From Actinoallomurus sp040655075 (GTDB taxonomy: Bacteria; Actinomycetota; Actinomycetes; Streptosporangiales; Streptosporangiaceae), in assembly GCF_040655075.1 (NCBI RefSeq), contig NZ_JBFAJC010000006.1, positions 256,990 through 320,989 of the forward strand: DNA of 64,000 nt, written 5' to 3'. This document shows, piece after piece, positions 5,990 to 14,371 of the stretch (the stretch's first letter is position 1; the number at the start of each line of letters is the position of its first letter). Position numbers and translations under genes: made by a program. A model generated the notes under the pieces. The model saw nothing but the letters and a program-made list of their open reading frames with translations. It searched no databases and was not told the origin of the DNA.

Positions 5990-7912
5990 ATGAATTCCCT
6001 GAACATCGGGGTGCTCGCGCATGTTGACGCGGGCAAAACGACGCTCACCGAGCGGCTGCTGTTCCACGCGGGCGTCATCGACGAGCTCGGCAGCGTAGAC
6101 CGGGGCACGACGCAGACCGACTCCCTGGAGCTGGAGCGGCGACGCGGGATCACCATCCGGTCGGCGGTGGTCTCGTTCACCATCGACGACCTGAAGGTCA
6201 ACCTGATCGACACACCCGGCCACTCCGACTTCGTCTCCGAGGTCGAACGCGCGGTACGGGTCCTGGACGGCGCGGTGCTGGTCGTCTCGGCGGTGGAGGG
6301 CGTGCAGGTCCAGACGAGGGTCCTCATGCGCGTGCTGGCCAGGCTGCGCATCCCCACGCTGATCTTCGTCAACAAGATCGACCGGGTGGGCGCTCGCCAC
6401 GACGACCTGCTGCGGAACATCACCCGCAGGCTCGCCCCCGGCGCGGTGGCGATGGGCACGGTCACCGGCCTGGGCACGCGGGACGCGGCGACCCGGCCGT
6501 ACGCCCTCGACGATCCGCGGCACCTCGACCAGGTGACGGAGGTGCTGGCCGAGGGCGACGACTCCTTCCTGGCGGCCTACGTGCGCGCGGACGGCCGGGT
6601 CGACGCGAAGGACTGCCGGCGGCGGCTCGTCGAGCAGACCGGCCGGGCGGCGGCGCACCCGGTGTTCTTCGGTTCGGCCGTGACCGGCGTGGGCGTGGCC
6701 GAACTCGTCCGCGGCGTCCGCGAGCTCCTTCCACCGGCCGGCGGAAACCGGGACGACGACCTCTCCGGCACGGTGTTCACGATCGAGCGTGACGCCTCCG
6801 GCCGGAAGGCGGCGTACGCGCGACTGCGCTCCGGGACCGTCGCCGTACGGGAGCACCTCACTCTCCACCGGCGTACCGGCGGGCCCACCGCGTGGCAGGA
6901 GCACCGCGAGAAGATCACCGCTCTCGAGGTCTTCGATCGGGGCGGCGCGGCACCGGCTCGCCAGGCGGGGGCGGGCGACATCGTGAAGCTCTGGGGCCTC
7001 AAGGACGTCCGGATCGGCGACCGGATCGGCGACCGGATCGGCGCGCCCGCCGACGGGCCGGATGAACCGCACTTCGCGCCCCCGACCCTGGAGACCGTCG
7101 TACGGAGCGTGCGCCCGGCCGACGCTCCGCTGCTCCACGGCGCGCTCCTGCGGCTGGCCGAGCAGGACCCGCTGATCAACGTCCGCGTCGGCGACGAGAT
7201 CTCCGTGCTGCTGTACGGCGAGGTGCAGAAAGAGGTGCTCCAGGCGCGGCTGGAAGAGGAGGCGGGCATCGCCGTCACCTTCGACGCCACGCGGACCGTC
7301 CACATCGAGCGGCCCGCCGACGTCGGCGCGGCGTTCCACGAGATCGACCGGCACGGCGACCACGAGGTGTGCGCGACCGCCGGCTTCCGGATCGAGCCCG
7401 CCGAGGCGGGGACGGGCGTGCGGTACGGGCTGGAGGTCGAGGCCGGGTCGCTGCCCGCCGCGTTCCACGCGGCCATCGAGGACAGCGTGCACGCCGCCCT
7501 CCGCCGCGGGCCGTACGGCTGGGAGGTCACGGACTGCGCGGTCACCCTGACGCACTCGGGCTACGAGAGCCCGGTCACGACCGCCGGCGACTTCCGGACG
7601 CTGACGCCCCGGCTACTGGAGCGGGCGCTGCGCCAGGCCGGGACCTACGTGTGCGAGCCGGTGGGCCGTTTCGAGCTGGAGGTGCCGGCCGACCTGGTCA
7701 GCGGGGTGCTGGGCACTCTCACCGAGGTCGGCGGGACGCCCGACGACATGGCCGTACGGCGCGACACCGCGTACGTGACGGGCGTGATCCCGCTCGGGCG
7801 AGTGCACGAGTTCGGGCGGCGGCTGCCGGGGCAGACGCGTGGGGAAGGGGTGTTCCTGACGGAGTTCGCCGGCCACCGCCGCGTCGAGGGAACCCCGCCA
7901 CGCCGACCGTGA
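5990..7912 (+). CDS. TetM/OtrA-type ribosomal protection GTPase
   Basis: The 640-residue length matches TetM/OtrA proteins. The N-terminal GTPase has AHVDAGKTTLTERLL (P-loop, residue ~10), RRGITIRSA (switch I), DTPGHSDF and NKIDR. EF-G-like domains II-V follow, ending in a TetM-like C-terminal region. These proteins dislodge tetracyclines from the ribosome or act as EF-G paralogues. ATG at 5990 aligns the protein with its family; an in-frame ATG at 5912 would add 26 basic residues. A 12-bp repeat at 7009-7041 gives IGDRIGDRIG. Whether it confers tetracycline resistance is not shown by sequence alone. Confidence 0.88.
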   Translation: MNSLNIGVLAHVDAGKTTLTERLLFHAGVIDELGSVDRGTTQTDSLELERRRGITIRSAVVSFTIDDLKVNLIDTPGHSDFVSEVERAVRVLDGAVLVVSAVEGVQVQTRVLMRVLARLRIPTLIFVNKIDRVGARHDDLLRNITRRLAPGAVAMGTVTGLGTRDAATRPYALDDPRHLDQVTEVLAEGDDSFLAAYVRADGRVDAKDCRRRLVEQTGRAAAHPVFFGSAVTGVGVAELVRGVRELLPPAGGNRDDDLSGTVFTIERDASGRKAAYARLRSGTVAVREHLTLHRRTGGPTAWQEHREKITALEVFDRGGAAPARQAGAGDIVKLWGLKDVRIGDRIGDRIGAPADGPDEPHFAPPTLETVVRSVRPADAPLLHGALLRLAEQDPLINVRVGDEISVLLYGEVQKEVLQARLEEEAGIAVTFDATRTVHIERPADVGAAFHEIDRHGDHEVCATAGFRIEPAEAGTGVRYGLEVEAGSLPAAFHAAIEDSVHAALRRGPYGWEVTDCAVTLTHSGYESPVTTAGDFRTLTPRLLERALRQAGTYVCEPVGRFELEVPADLVSGVLGTLTEVGGTPDDMAVRRDTAYVTGVIPLGRVHEFGRRLPGQTRGEGVFLTEFAGHRRVEGTPPRRP

Positions 7913-7947
7913 CCCCACGCGGACCGATCCGGGCGAGGACGCCGTGG

Positions 7948-8565
7948 TCACCGGGTGATCGGTCGGCGGGTCCGGGCGCGTTTGAGCTCGAAGAAGCCGT
8001 CCGTGCCCGCCACCAGCAGCACGCCGTCCCAGAGTCGGCCGGCCGCCTCGCCACGGGGAATGGGGCTGACGACCGGGCCGAAGAACGCGATCCGCTCACC
8101 GTCCGGCCCTGGGACATGGATCGCCGGCGTGCCCAGGTCCTCCCCGACCGGGTCCAGACCCGCGTGCTGGCTCTCCCGGAGGGCCTCGTCATGGTCGGTC
8201 ACGTCGGCCGCGTCGGCGAGTTCCGCCGGCAGCCCCACCTCGGCCAGCGCGTCCAGGTAGAGGGCCCGCCCGATGGGCGCCTTGTCGTGATGGATCCGGG
8301 TGCCGAGCGCCGTGTAGAGGTCGCGCAGCACCTCGTTTCCGTACTTCCGCTCGGCCGCGATGGCGACGCGCACGGGTCCCCGCGCGTCGCGCAGCCACTC
8401 GACGTACCAGTCCTCCAGGCCTTCACGGCCGTCGTTCAGCATCGCCAGGCTCATGACGTGGAAGCGCACCTGGACGTCGCGCACCTTCTCCACCTCGAGG
8501 AGCCAGCGGGAGGCGATCCACGCCCACGGGCATTTGGGGTCGAACCACATGTCAGCACTGATCAC
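7948..8565 (-). CDS. DsbA-fold, mycothiol-dependent nitroreductase (Rv2466c) family protein
   Basis: The 205-residue thioredoxin-fold protein starts with DMWFDPKCPWAW and carries VRFHVMSLAMLN, GPVRVAIAAERKYG, SQHAGLDPVGEDLGTPAIHV and FFGPVVSPIPRG, all hallmarks of the Rv2466c family. Rv2466c of M. tuberculosis has a CPWC active site; here it is CPWA, so it would be a one-cysteine enzyme working with mycothiol. GTG at 8563-8565 follows TAGTCT (8572-8577 on the minus strand) by 6 nt, indicating leaderless translation. Confidence 0.88.
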   Translation of the reverse strand: MISADMWFDPKCPWAWIASRWLLEVEKVRDVQVRFHVMSLAMLNDGREGLEDWYVEWLRDARGPVRVAIAAERKYGNEVLRDLYTALGTRIHHDKAPIGRALYLDALAEVGLPAELADAADVTDHDEALRESQHAGLDPVGEDLGTPAIHVPGPDGERIAFFGPVVSPIPRGEAAGRLWDGVLLVAGTDGFFELKRARTRRPITR

Positions 8566-8603
8566 GCGGTCAGACTAGGAAGCAGAATGGCCGGGCGTAA
8601 GGA

Positions 8604-8632
8604 CCAATGTGCTACATACTGATTGGGCCAAT
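8604..8632. promoter_or_regulatory. CCAAT/ATTGG inverted repeats between divergent genes
   Basis: CCAAT at 8604-8608 pairs with ATTGG at 8622-8626, and ATTGGGCCAAT at 8622-8632 is itself a perfect palindrome. The sites lie between the divergent DsbA-family gene and the arginase-GNAT gene. No regulator is adjacent. Confidence 0.35.
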
Positions 8633-8752
8633 GGCCTGGAGCCGGCCGGGTCGGGGAAGGCGGGTCGACCGGTGGATCGACCGGCTTCGTAGGATGACCG
8701 AGGACCTGCTGCGCTCGCGGGAGGTGCCCGACGACGTTCCGGGAGAGCCCCG

Positions 8753-10285
8753 ATGGGAAACGAGCCGATTCGGCCTGACGTGACGGTCGTCGAGGTGCCG
8801 CAGTGGCAGGGATCGTCCTCGGCGACCGCCCATCGCCTACGCGCCGGAGCCCGCCTCCTCGGCGACCTCGTCCCCGCCGCCGACCGGGTGTGCGTCGATG
8901 TCGCGAGCGACGACGGCCGCCGGGCGCTGGCGGCCAACGCCCAGCGGACACGCGCCGCATTGGAACGCGCCGATGGCCGGTTCACCGTCACGCTCGGCGG
9001 CGACTGCGGTGTCGAACTCGAGCCGATCGCCGCCGCGGCGCGCCGGTACGGAGACCGGCTCGCCGTCGTGTGGTTCGACGCGCACGGCGACCTCAACACA
9101 CCGGAGTCCTCGCCGTCCGGCGCGTTCCACGGCATGGTGCTGCGCACGCTGCTCGGCGAGGGGCCCGCGGATCTGGTGCCCGACCGGCCCCTGAAACCCC
9201 GCCAGGTCGTGCTCGCCGGGGTACGGGACCTCGACCCGGCCGAGCGCGACTACGCGGCCGCCGCCGGCATCCCGACCGTCGGCGACCCGGAAGCCCTCGT
9301 CGAGGCGGTCGGCGACGCGTCCGCCGTGTACGTCCACATCGACCTCGACGTCCTCGACCCGGAGGTGTTCCGCTCCGTCGGCGTGCCCACCCCACAGGGG
9401 CTGACCCCGGACCGGCTGCTCGCGATGGTGACCGCCCTCGCACGGCGGTTCGAGGTGGCCGGACTCGGCATCACCGAGTACGAGCCCGCGCGGCCCGAGG
9501 ATCAGGACCTCCTCGCCGACCTGATCCGTCCTATCGCGGACGCGTGCCGCTCGTCGGTCGCCGCGGTGGTCGAATCCCGGGCCCGCGCCGCCTGGCCGGC
9601 GGAGTTCACCGACGAACACGAGGGCTGGCTGCTACGGCACACCCCGGACGTCGGACGCCGCCGCTCGAACTCCGCGGTGCCGCCGCCGTCGGGCGGCGAG
9701 GCGACGATCGGCGACGTTGAGAGGTTCTACCGGGACCGCGACCGGCCGGTGATCGTCCAGATCCCCGACGCCCTCGGCGACCTCGACGCTCTCCTGGACC
9801 GCCGAGGCTATCGCCGGGAGGCGCCGACGACGGTACTGACGGCGTTCACCGAGGAGGTCGTCGCGGCCACGGCCGGCGCGGAGACGCCGTCCGTCGACCT
9901 CGACGAGGACCTGGAGCGTCCACTGCGGGTCTTCGCCGAGTTGGACGACCACGCCGACACGACCGCGGTCGGGGAGAAGGTGATCTCCCGGATCGCGCGG
10001 CCCACCGGGTTCGCGAGCGTGACGCGGAACGGCAAGGCCGTCGGGATGGGGCTGTTCGTAGCCGACGCGGGGTGGGCGGGCGCCTTCTGCATGGCCACCC
10101 GCCCGGACCTTCGGCGGCAGGGCGTCGGCACCGCCGTCCTGGGCGCCGGCGCCCGGTGGGCCGCCCGCCAGCGCGCGGACCGGCTCTACCTCCAGGTCGA
10201 GACGGACAACGACGCCGCCTGGCGGCTCTACCAAAACGTCGGCTTCACCCCGTCATACGCCTACCACTACCGGATCGCCCCCTGA
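8753..10285 (+). CDS. Arginase/ureohydrolase-fold domain fused to GNAT N-acetyltransferase domain
   Basis: The 510-residue protein has an N-terminal ureohydrolase fold (~1-270): TLGGDCGVELEP, VVWFDAHGDLN and HIDLDVLDPE supply metal ligands, with Cys instead of His in the usual GGDH. The C-terminal half (~330-510) ends in a GNAT domain with the acetyl-CoA motif RPDLRRQGVGTAVLGAGARW and TDNDAAWRLYQNVGF. It is read through without a stop, so this is a genuine fusion. Chemistry could involve hydrolysing and acetylating a guanidino or amidino compound; that is inference. Start ATG follows GGAGAG. Confidence 0.82.
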   Translation: MGNEPIRPDVTVVEVPQWQGSSSATAHRLRAGARLLGDLVPAADRVCVDVASDDGRRALAANAQRTRAALERADGRFTVTLGGDCGVELEPIAAAARRYGDRLAVVWFDAHGDLNTPESSPSGAFHGMVLRTLLGEGPADLVPDRPLKPRQVVLAGVRDLDPAERDYAAAAGIPTVGDPEALVEAVGDASAVYVHIDLDVLDPEVFRSVGVPTPQGLTPDRLLAMVTALARRFEVAGLGITEYEPARPEDQDLLADLIRPIADACRSSVAAVVESRARAAWPAEFTDEHEGWLLRHTPDVGRRRSNSAVPPPSGGEATIGDVERFYRDRDRPVIVQIPDALGDLDALLDRRGYRREAPTTVLTAFTEEVVAATAGAETPSVDLDEDLERPLRVFAELDDHADTTAVGEKVISRIARPTGFASVTRNGKAVGMGLFVADAGWAGAFCMATRPDLRRQGVGTAVLGAGARWAARQRADRLYLQVETDNDAAWRLYQNVGFTPSYAYHYRIAP

Positions 10286-10346
10286 CCGGAGCGACCTGGC
10301 GAGAGGAGCGCCCCCGAGAGCGGGCCCGGGGCGGACTGCCCGGCCG

Positions 10347-11285
10347 TCAGCGGCCGGCGCGGTCGGGCGAGCCGGACTCCACCCAGCGGTAGACCGCCTC
10401 GACGCCCTCGGCGACCGTCGTACGCGGTGTCCAGCCGAGGTCCCGCTCGGCGGCGTCGACGGCCAGGGCGCTGCGCTGCAGCTCGCCGGCGCGGGCCGGC
10501 GCGAACTCCGGGTCCAGGTCACGACCGGCCGCCTGGCCGAGCAGGTCGATCAGCTCCCGGACGCTCGTCTCGTGGCCGGTCCCGATGTTCCACATGCCCG
10601 GCTGGTCGGTCTGGGCGGCGGCGAGGAAGGCCCTTGCGACATCCTTGACGTACACGTAGTCGCGCGTCTGGTTGCCGTCGCCGAACACCGTCGGCCGCTC
10701 CCCCCGGACGGCGCGCCCGCAGAAGATGCCGACCACGCCCGCCTCACCGGCGGGGTCCTGGCGCGGGCCGTAGACGTTGGCGAGCCGAAGCGCCGCGTGC
10801 CGCGTGCCGTACAGCCGGTTGTAAAGGCCTAGGTACTGCTCGGCGCAGTACTTCGCCGTGCCGTACGGCGCCTCCGGCCCGGGCAGCACGTCCTCGGGCG
10901 TCGGTATCGGCGCGTCCACCCCGTAGATCGCGCCTCCGGTGCTGGCGAACAGCACCCGGGCGCCGACCGCGCGGGCGGCCTCCAGCACGTTGACCGTGCC
11001 GACGACGTTGACGACCGCGTCGTCGGCGGGGGCGTCCACCGACACCCGTACGTCGATCTGCGCGGCCAGATGGCAGATCAGCTCCGGCCGTACGCGCTCG
11101 ACGATCGAGCGCAGGGCGGCCGCGTCCGTGATGCTCGCCTTGTGGACGACGACGGAGGGGTCGAGGCGCCCCGGCCGGCCACGGGACAGGTCGTCGAGCA
11201 CCGTGACCTCGTCGCCGTTGTCGAGGAAGACGTCCGTCAGATGAGAGCCGATGAAGCCGGCGCCGCCGGTCACGAGGATGCGCAT
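10347..11285 (-). CDS. NAD-dependent epimerase/dehydratase (UDP-glucose 4-epimerase-like)
   Basis: The 312-residue extended SDR has the GGAGFIGSHL nucleotide motif at residue 7, Ser-Thr at FASTGGAIYG, the YGTAK catalytic Tyr-Lys and the substrate region RLANVYGPRQDP. This matches GalE-like sugar nucleotide epimerases. The start ATG (11283-11285) has no ribosome-binding site but follows TACGCT (11294-11299, minus strand) by 8 nt, so it is probably leaderless. Sugar specificity cannot be fixed from sequence. Confidence 0.88.
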   Translation of the reverse strand: MRILVTGGAGFIGSHLTDVFLDNGDEVTVLDDLSRGRPGRLDPSVVVHKASITDAAALRSIVERVRPELICHLAAQIDVRVSVDAPADDAVVNVVGTVNVLEAARAVGARVLFASTGGAIYGVDAPIPTPEDVLPGPEAPYGTAKYCAEQYLGLYNRLYGTRHAALRLANVYGPRQDPAGEAGVVGIFCGRAVRGERPTVFGDGNQTRDYVYVKDVARAFLAAAQTDQPGMWNIGTGHETSVRELIDLLGQAAGRDLDPEFAPARAGELQRSALAVDAAERDLGWTPRTTVAEGVEAVYRWVESGSPDRAGR

Positions 11286-11590
11286 GTTCCGCAAGCGTAG
11301 GCGATCCGCACACAGCCCCGGCATCGACCGACGGCGAATGTGGATACGCACTTCCACACCGGCCGGCGGCGATACCCGCGCGCCGGCCGGTGGCGCGGCG
11401 TGGGCAGTCGCGGTCCCGATCGGCCACGACCCACGCCGGCTCGGTATCGAGGGGCGCGACCCGCCGCTTCGGCATCGACCGAAGGCGATACACAGGCGGC
11501 CGGGCACCGATCCGCGGTGGCCCGCGCGCCGGCTCGGGATCGAGCCGTGGCGTGGCGCGGGCCGCCGGGGCACGGTGTCGGTTGCCCCGG
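11286..11590. other. Non-coding stretch with a 19-bp imperfect direct repeat
   Basis: I see no convincing gene. CGGCATCGACCGACGGCGA at 11319-11337 recurs with one mismatch at 11470-11488, and related GC-rich pieces lie between. The promoter of the epimerase gene occupies the left end. Confidence 0.4.
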
Positions 11591-11956
11591 TCAGGCGGCG
11601 GGCACCTTGTCGAGGAAGCCGTGGACGTTCTGGATCCGGCCGTCTTCGGCGAGGACCACCACGTCGAACCCGATGACGATCGCCTCGGCGTCGGCCGGGC
11701 CGAGCTCCCAGGTGAACCTGGCGAGGTTGTGGTGGGCGTCGACCGCCGGGCCGGGCCGGAAGACGAAGTCGGGGAACTGGGCCTGCACGGCACCGATGAC
11801 CGCGTCGATGGCCTCGTGCCCGGCCACGTCGGCCAGCGGGTCCAGGTAGGTGCCGTCCTCGGTCCACAGTGCCTCGACCGCGGCGCGGCGGGCGGCGGGG
11901 TCCTTCTCGTTCCAGGTGTCGATGTAGCGGCCGACCAGCTCGTTGATGTCGCTCAT
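11591..11956 (-). CDS. NTF2-like / SnoaL-like family protein
   Basis: The 121-residue protein starts MSDINELVGRYIDTWNEKDP, carries YLDPLADVAGHEAIDAVIGA and GFDVVVLAEDGRIQNVHGF, and has the alpha+beta cone fold of nuclear transport factor 2-like proteins. AGAGAGGA lies 6-7 nt before the ATG. A perfect GATTAC-N7-GTAATC repeat lies about 57 bp upstream (12013-12031). The substrate is unknown. Confidence 0.78.
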   Translation of the reverse strand: MSDINELVGRYIDTWNEKDPAARRAAVEALWTEDGTYLDPLADVAGHEAIDAVIGAVQAQFPDFVFRPGPAVDAHHNLARFTWELGPADAEAIVIGFDVVVLAEDGRIQNVHGFLDKVPAA

Positions 11957-12012
11957 GGTGTTCCTCTCTGAGATCCGATGCCTCAAAGATGCCGGAGCGC
12001 GAGCGGAAGATC

Positions 12013-12031
12013 GATTACGTGCGAGGTAATC
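12013..12031. promoter_or_regulatory. GATTAC-N7-GTAATC inverted repeat
   Basis: GATTAC at 12013-12018 and GTAATC at 12026-12031 are exact complements. The repeat lies between the 3' end of the XRE-cupin gene and the start of the NTF2-like gene, in position to control the latter. Confidence 0.4.
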
Positions 12032-12065
12032 AGAGCTCGGTCGGTGCGCGCGGCGCGCGGCCTGG

Positions 12066-12623
12066 TCACAGGTCCATGACGGCGAGGACGAAGTGCACGT
12101 CCTCATCCCCCTCGTTCGCGTACGAGTGCGGTCGGTCGCCGTGGAAGACGGCCGCGTCGCCGGCCCCGATCTCGGTACGGCTGCCGTCGACGGTGAGGCT
12201 CAGGCATCCGGAGTCCACGGTGACGACCTCCCGCGTGCCGGGCGTGTGCGCCTCGCTGTCACGGCACTCGCCCGGGTGCAGGACCCACCGCCACAGCTCG
12301 ATGGACGGGCGGGGATCGCTGCCGGCCAGGAGCGTGCCGGTGCCGCCGGACGCCCCGTGCCACAGGACGACGTGACGCTCGGCGGGGAAGAACTGGATCG
12401 GCGGCTCCTCCTCGACCTGCACGAGCCGCGTGAGGGGCACTCCGAGGGCCTCCGACACGCGGATCAGGGTGCCGAGGTTGGGGTTGCCCCGGGCCTGTTC
12501 GAGCGCGACCAGGACGCCCTTGCTGACCCCTGCCCGCGCGGCGAGCTGATCGAGGCTCCAACCGTGCGCCGCGCGCAGGGAGCGTACGGTGCGGGCGACC
12601 GCGTCGCCGACCTTGTCCGTCAC
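12066..12623 (-). CDS. XRE-family regulator with C-terminal cupin domain
   Basis: Residues ~5-65 form an HTH_3 domain (SLDQLAARAGVSKGVLVALE, then ARGNPNLGTLIRVSEALGVP). Residues ~85-185 are a cupin with HPGECRDSEAHTPGTREVV and DRPHSYAN. Such regulators often control nearby transport or metabolic genes in response to a cupin-bound ligand. It is divergent from the B3/4-DMT transporter operon, its likely target. GTG at 12621-12623 is chosen because TAGGGT (12631-12636, minus strand) lies 7 nt before it, fitting leaderless translation; GTG at 12632 is an alternative. Confidence 0.88.
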   Translation of the reverse strand: MTDKVGDAVARTVRSLRAAHGWSLDQLAARAGVSKGVLVALEQARGNPNLGTLIRVSEALGVPLTRLVQVEEEPPIQFFPAERHVVLWHGASGGTGTLLAGSDPRPSIELWRWVLHPGECRDSEAHTPGTREVVTVDSGCLSLTVDGSRTEIGAGDAAVFHGDRPHSYANEGDEDVHFVLAVMDL

Positions 12624-12637
12624 GCAGGACACCCTAG

Positions 12638-12674
12638 ATGGTCATTCCATTGAACCGCCCGGTATGCTGAACCG
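12638..12674. promoter_or_regulatory. Operator region between XRE-cupin gene and B3/4-DMT operon
   Basis: ATGG-TCATT-CCAT (12638-12650) is a palindrome of the same geometry as the TTGG-N5-CCAA sites at 4414-4469. TGAACCG is repeated at 12651-12657 and 12668-12674. The sites overlap the expected divergent promoters. Confidence 0.45.
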
Positions 12675-12699
12675 ACCGATGATTCGAGAGGATGAGTCC

Positions 12700-13347
12700 A
12701 TGCTCGAGCAGATCGTCATCGATGATGCGATCCGCGCCTTGCGTCCTGATTTCGCGGTGCTGCTCATGACCGCGGAAGGGCTGGCGAACGGCCCGTCGGA
12801 CGGTCGCGTCGTCGACACCGCCGGGGCCGAAGGCGCCGACGGCGGCCACGTCGAGGCCTGGCGGGAGGCGTACCGCGGGTTCGGCGTCAACCCCAAGCGT
12901 GCCCGGCCGTCGGTGGACGCACTCCTGCGCCGTGGCGACCTGCCGGAGATCAACCGTGTCGTGGACGCCTACAACACGATCAGCGTCCGGTTCGAGCTGC
13001 CGATCGGCGGCGAGGACCTCGACGCGTACGCCGGTCCGGCCCGGTTGGTCCGCGCCACCGGGGACGAGCCCTTCGACACGGTCAAGAACGGCGAGGCGGT
13101 CGTCGAGCACCCGGACCCCGGCGAGGTGATCTGGCGCGACGACACGGGCGTGACCTGCCGTCGCTGGAACTGGCGCCAGTGCACCCGCACCCGCATCACC
13201 GAGGACACCAAGAACGCCCTGTTCATCCTGGAACGGCTGGAGCCGTACCCGATGGACCTGCTGGCCGCCGCAGGTGCAGCGCTGAGCGGCCTGCTCACCG
13301 AGATCTCCCCGGGCGCCGTCGTCCGTACGCGCCTGATCGAACCGTGA
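12700..13347 (+). CDS. B3/B4 tRNA-binding domain protein
   Basis: The 215-residue protein matches stand-alone B3/4 domains related to phenylalanyl-tRNA synthetase beta: EAWREAYRGFGVNPKRARPS, LLRRGDLPEINRVVDAYN, ISVRFELPIGGEDLDAY and a closing region. Such proteins are thought to edit or bind aminoacylated substrates; exact function is uncertain. GAGAGGA (12686-12692) supports ATG at 12700 over ATG at 12679. Its stop overlaps the next gene's GTG by 4 nt, so it is coupled to a DMT transporter and sits under the divergent XRE-cupin regulator. Confidence 0.85.
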   Translation: MLEQIVIDDAIRALRPDFAVLLMTAEGLANGPSDGRVVDTAGAEGADGGHVEAWREAYRGFGVNPKRARPSVDALLRRGDLPEINRVVDAYNTISVRFELPIGGEDLDAYAGPARLVRATGDEPFDTVKNGEAVVEHPDPGEVIWRDDTGVTCRRWNWRQCTRTRITEDTKNALFILERLEPYPMDLLAAAGAALSGLLTEISPGAVVRTRLIEP

Positions 13348-14177
13348 TCATCGCACTCGCCCTGGCCTCCGCGATCGCCTTCGGCGCCGGCGACTTCTGC
13401 GGCGGTGCGGCCTCGCGGCGGATCGACGACCTTCGCGTCCTGCTGGTCAGCCTCCCCGCCGGGCTGCTCCTGCTGCTCGGGGTGGCGGTGTTCGGCGGTC
13501 CGTCGCACGCGTCCGCGCTCGGCTGGGGCGCCCTCTCCGGCATCGCCGGGGGAGCCGGGCTGCTCGTCTTCTACCGGGCCCTCGCCATGGGCCCGATGAG
13601 CGTGGTCGCCCCGGTGTCCGGGCTGCTGGCCGCCGTCGTGCCCGCGGTCGTCGGCATCGCGCGCGGCGACCGGCTGAGCCTGACGGCGATCGCCGGGATC
13701 GTCCTGTGCCTCCTGGCCGTCTGCTTCGTCAGCATTGAGCGGGGCGGCGGGCCGGTCCGGCTGACGGGCGGCCCCGTCCTGGCGGTGATCGCGGGTACAT
13801 CTTTCGGCCTGTTCTTCGTGATCATCCACTTGGGCGACGACGGCACCCTGTGGCCGCTGGCGGCGTCCAAGGCGGCCGGTCTCGGGGTGGTGGTCGTCGT
13901 GGCCGTCCTGGCGCGTCGTGGCCCCCTTCCACTGCTCAGGAACCGCGGCACCCTCGGCATCGCGCTGCTCGCCGGCGTCCTCGACATGCTCGGCAACGCG
14001 CTGTACGTCTTCGCCGCGCGGGCGGGTGCGCTGAGCATCGCCGGGGTGCTCAGCTCGCTCTACCCGGCCAGCACCGTGCTGCTGGCCCGCCTGGTGTACG
14101 GCGAACGGCTGCGGCCGGTCCAGCGCCTCGGCCTCGCCATCGCGGTCGTCGGCGTCACTCTCGTCACGACCGGCTGA
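13344..14177 (+). CDS. EamA/DMT superfamily transporter
   Basis: About 277 residues with ten predicted membrane segments in two five-helix EamA repeats (for example VIIALALASAIAFGAGDF at the start and YPASTVLLARLVYGERL near the end). DMT proteins export amino acids or metabolites. GTG at 13344 overlaps the previous stop (GTGA). With the B3/4 protein and the XRE-cupin regulator it forms a compact module, perhaps for disposal of a non-standard amino acid (inference). Confidence 0.88.
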   Translation: MIIALALASAIAFGAGDFCGGAASRRIDDLRVLLVSLPAGLLLLLGVAVFGGPSHASALGWGALSGIAGGAGLLVFYRALAMGPMSVVAPVSGLLAAVVPAVVGIARGDRLSLTAIAGIVLCLLAVCFVSIERGGGPVRLTGGPVLAVIAGTSFGLFFVIIHLGDDGTLWPLAASKAAGLGVVVVVAVLARRGPLPLLRNRGTLGIALLAGVLDMLGNALYVFAARAGALSIAGVLSSLYPASTVLLARLVYGERLRPVQRLGLAIAVVGVTLVTTG

Positions 14178-14294
14178 GACGGCCGGCCGGGGCGGAGCGC
14201 TGCGGAAGGCGTCGGTCGGCGCGGGTGCCATCGACCGCCGCGGCGGACAGGAGCGTACGCCGCCGTAATGCCGTGGATCGTCATGACCGAACGA

Positions 14295-14366
14295 GACGGC
14301 CGGGCGGCGCGGATGCGCGGCCCGGCCGTCTTCGGCGTACGACCCGTCGGGACCGGCCCGACGGGT
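14295..14366. terminator. Two strong hairpins between convergent genes
   Basis: Hairpin one: GACGGCCGGGC (14295-14305) with GCCCGGCCGTC (14320-14330). Hairpin two: ACCCGTCGGG (14342-14351) with CCCGACGGGT (14357-14366), loop ACCGG. Both stems are perfect. They can end transcription from the DMT gene and from the XRE-TPR gene. Confidence 0.75.
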
Positions 14367-14371
14367 ACGGG

